From assembly GCA_913061415.1 (NCBI GenBank), contig CAJXUD010000003.1, positions 208,316 to 272,315 of the forward strand: 64,000 bases of DNA. Reading direction: 5' to 3'. Below the pieces are notes generated by a model that saw only the letters and a list, made by a program, of their open reading frames with translations, ran no database searches and was not told the origin of the DNA. Origin of the DNA: an uncultured Oleispira sp. (lineage in GTDB: Bacteria > Pseudomonadota > Gammaproteobacteria > Pseudomonadales > Oceanobacteraceae). Of the stretch, positions 63,905 through 64,000 are shown in pieces (position 1 is the stretch's first letter; each line of letters begins with the position of its first letter). Both the position numbers and the translations under genes were made by a program.

Positions 63905-63943
63905 AACTAACGCTTAGCTAAAGGGCGTGCGATTAGCACGTCC
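63905..63943 (-). other. Partial attC-like structure at the window's right edge
   Basis: On the minus strand GGACGTGC pairs (one wobble) with GCACGCCC around TAATC (63923-63943). It is followed by AAGCGTTAGTT (63905-63915), and the ATG of the small membrane protein gene lies 19 nt on. The neighbouring TTATAAAAGTG also occurs next to the site at 63339. The other half may lie beyond or near the window end. Confidence 0.35.
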
Positions 63944-64000
63944 TGGAGAGCTCACCCCAAATAGTAGACGCCCTACTAATTAATTTTATGCAGCCATTCT

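Overview
The window reads as ordinary, densely coded chromosome of a marine gammaproteobacterium with a moderately low GC content. Gene neighbourhoods such as hda/DUF2066/purMN/DUF3108, queC-queE and exonuclease/DUF294 are gammaproteobacterial. The many fatty-acid genes (two long acyl-CoA dehydrogenases, FadD, FadI, a two-domain FabG, a desaturase, several AraC regulators), a BCCT osmolyte transporter and a GGDEF protein suggest an Oceanospirillales-type lipid or hydrocarbon degrader (Oleispira/Thalassolituus-like). The genus is inference.

Layout. 1-5 kb: DUF3010, argG, the queuosine genes queC-queE, and a secreted metallo-beta-lactamase-fold protein. 5-10 kb: a divergent GST/TetR pair, then a tightly overlapping operon of a PLP D-amino-acid enzyme, a DUF819 permease and an SDR. 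10-16 kb: FadI and a two-domain FabG (divergent), then a frameshifted substrate-binding protein next to a PAS-GGDEF diguanylate cyclase. 16-25 kb: TatD, a secreted nuclease, an NAD-kinase-like protein, PldA, FolK/FolM, an acyltransferase, initiator tRNA-fMet and an AraC regulator. 25-41 kb: a methyltransferase, MltC, DUF1329, TatD, MsrA, an acyl-CoA dehydrogenase, BCCT, a DnaQ-like exonuclease with DUF294, FadD, AraC and a desaturase. 41-50 kb: Hda, DUF2066, purM-purN, DUF3108, RluA, a class V aminotransferase, a 132-nt palindromic element, a BMT5-like protein with a zinc finger, an S4 protein and a sigma-70 family factor. 50-64 kb: a second acyl-CoA dehydrogenase, DUF4397, DUF6435-DCC, CorA, a SpeE-like protein, small stress and unknown proteins, and at the right edge two small minus-strand genes with an attC-like structure between them (possible integron cassettes).

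The most interesting signals are not protein families. (1) Three promoter-like sites TGATC(C/T)-N16/17-CGTAA lie within 1.8 kb, each upstream of a different transcription unit, and resemble RpoE-ChrR (ECF11) promoters. (2) A strong hairpin buries the Shine-Dalgarno of the sigma-factor gene at 49663, a possible RNA thermosensor. (3) 11-17 bp tandem duplications repeatedly span or follow stop codons (argG, queE, fadI, NAD-kinase-like, BCCT, SpeE-like). (4) A near-palindromic 132-nt element lies at 48109-48240. (5) The right edge resembles an integron cassette array.
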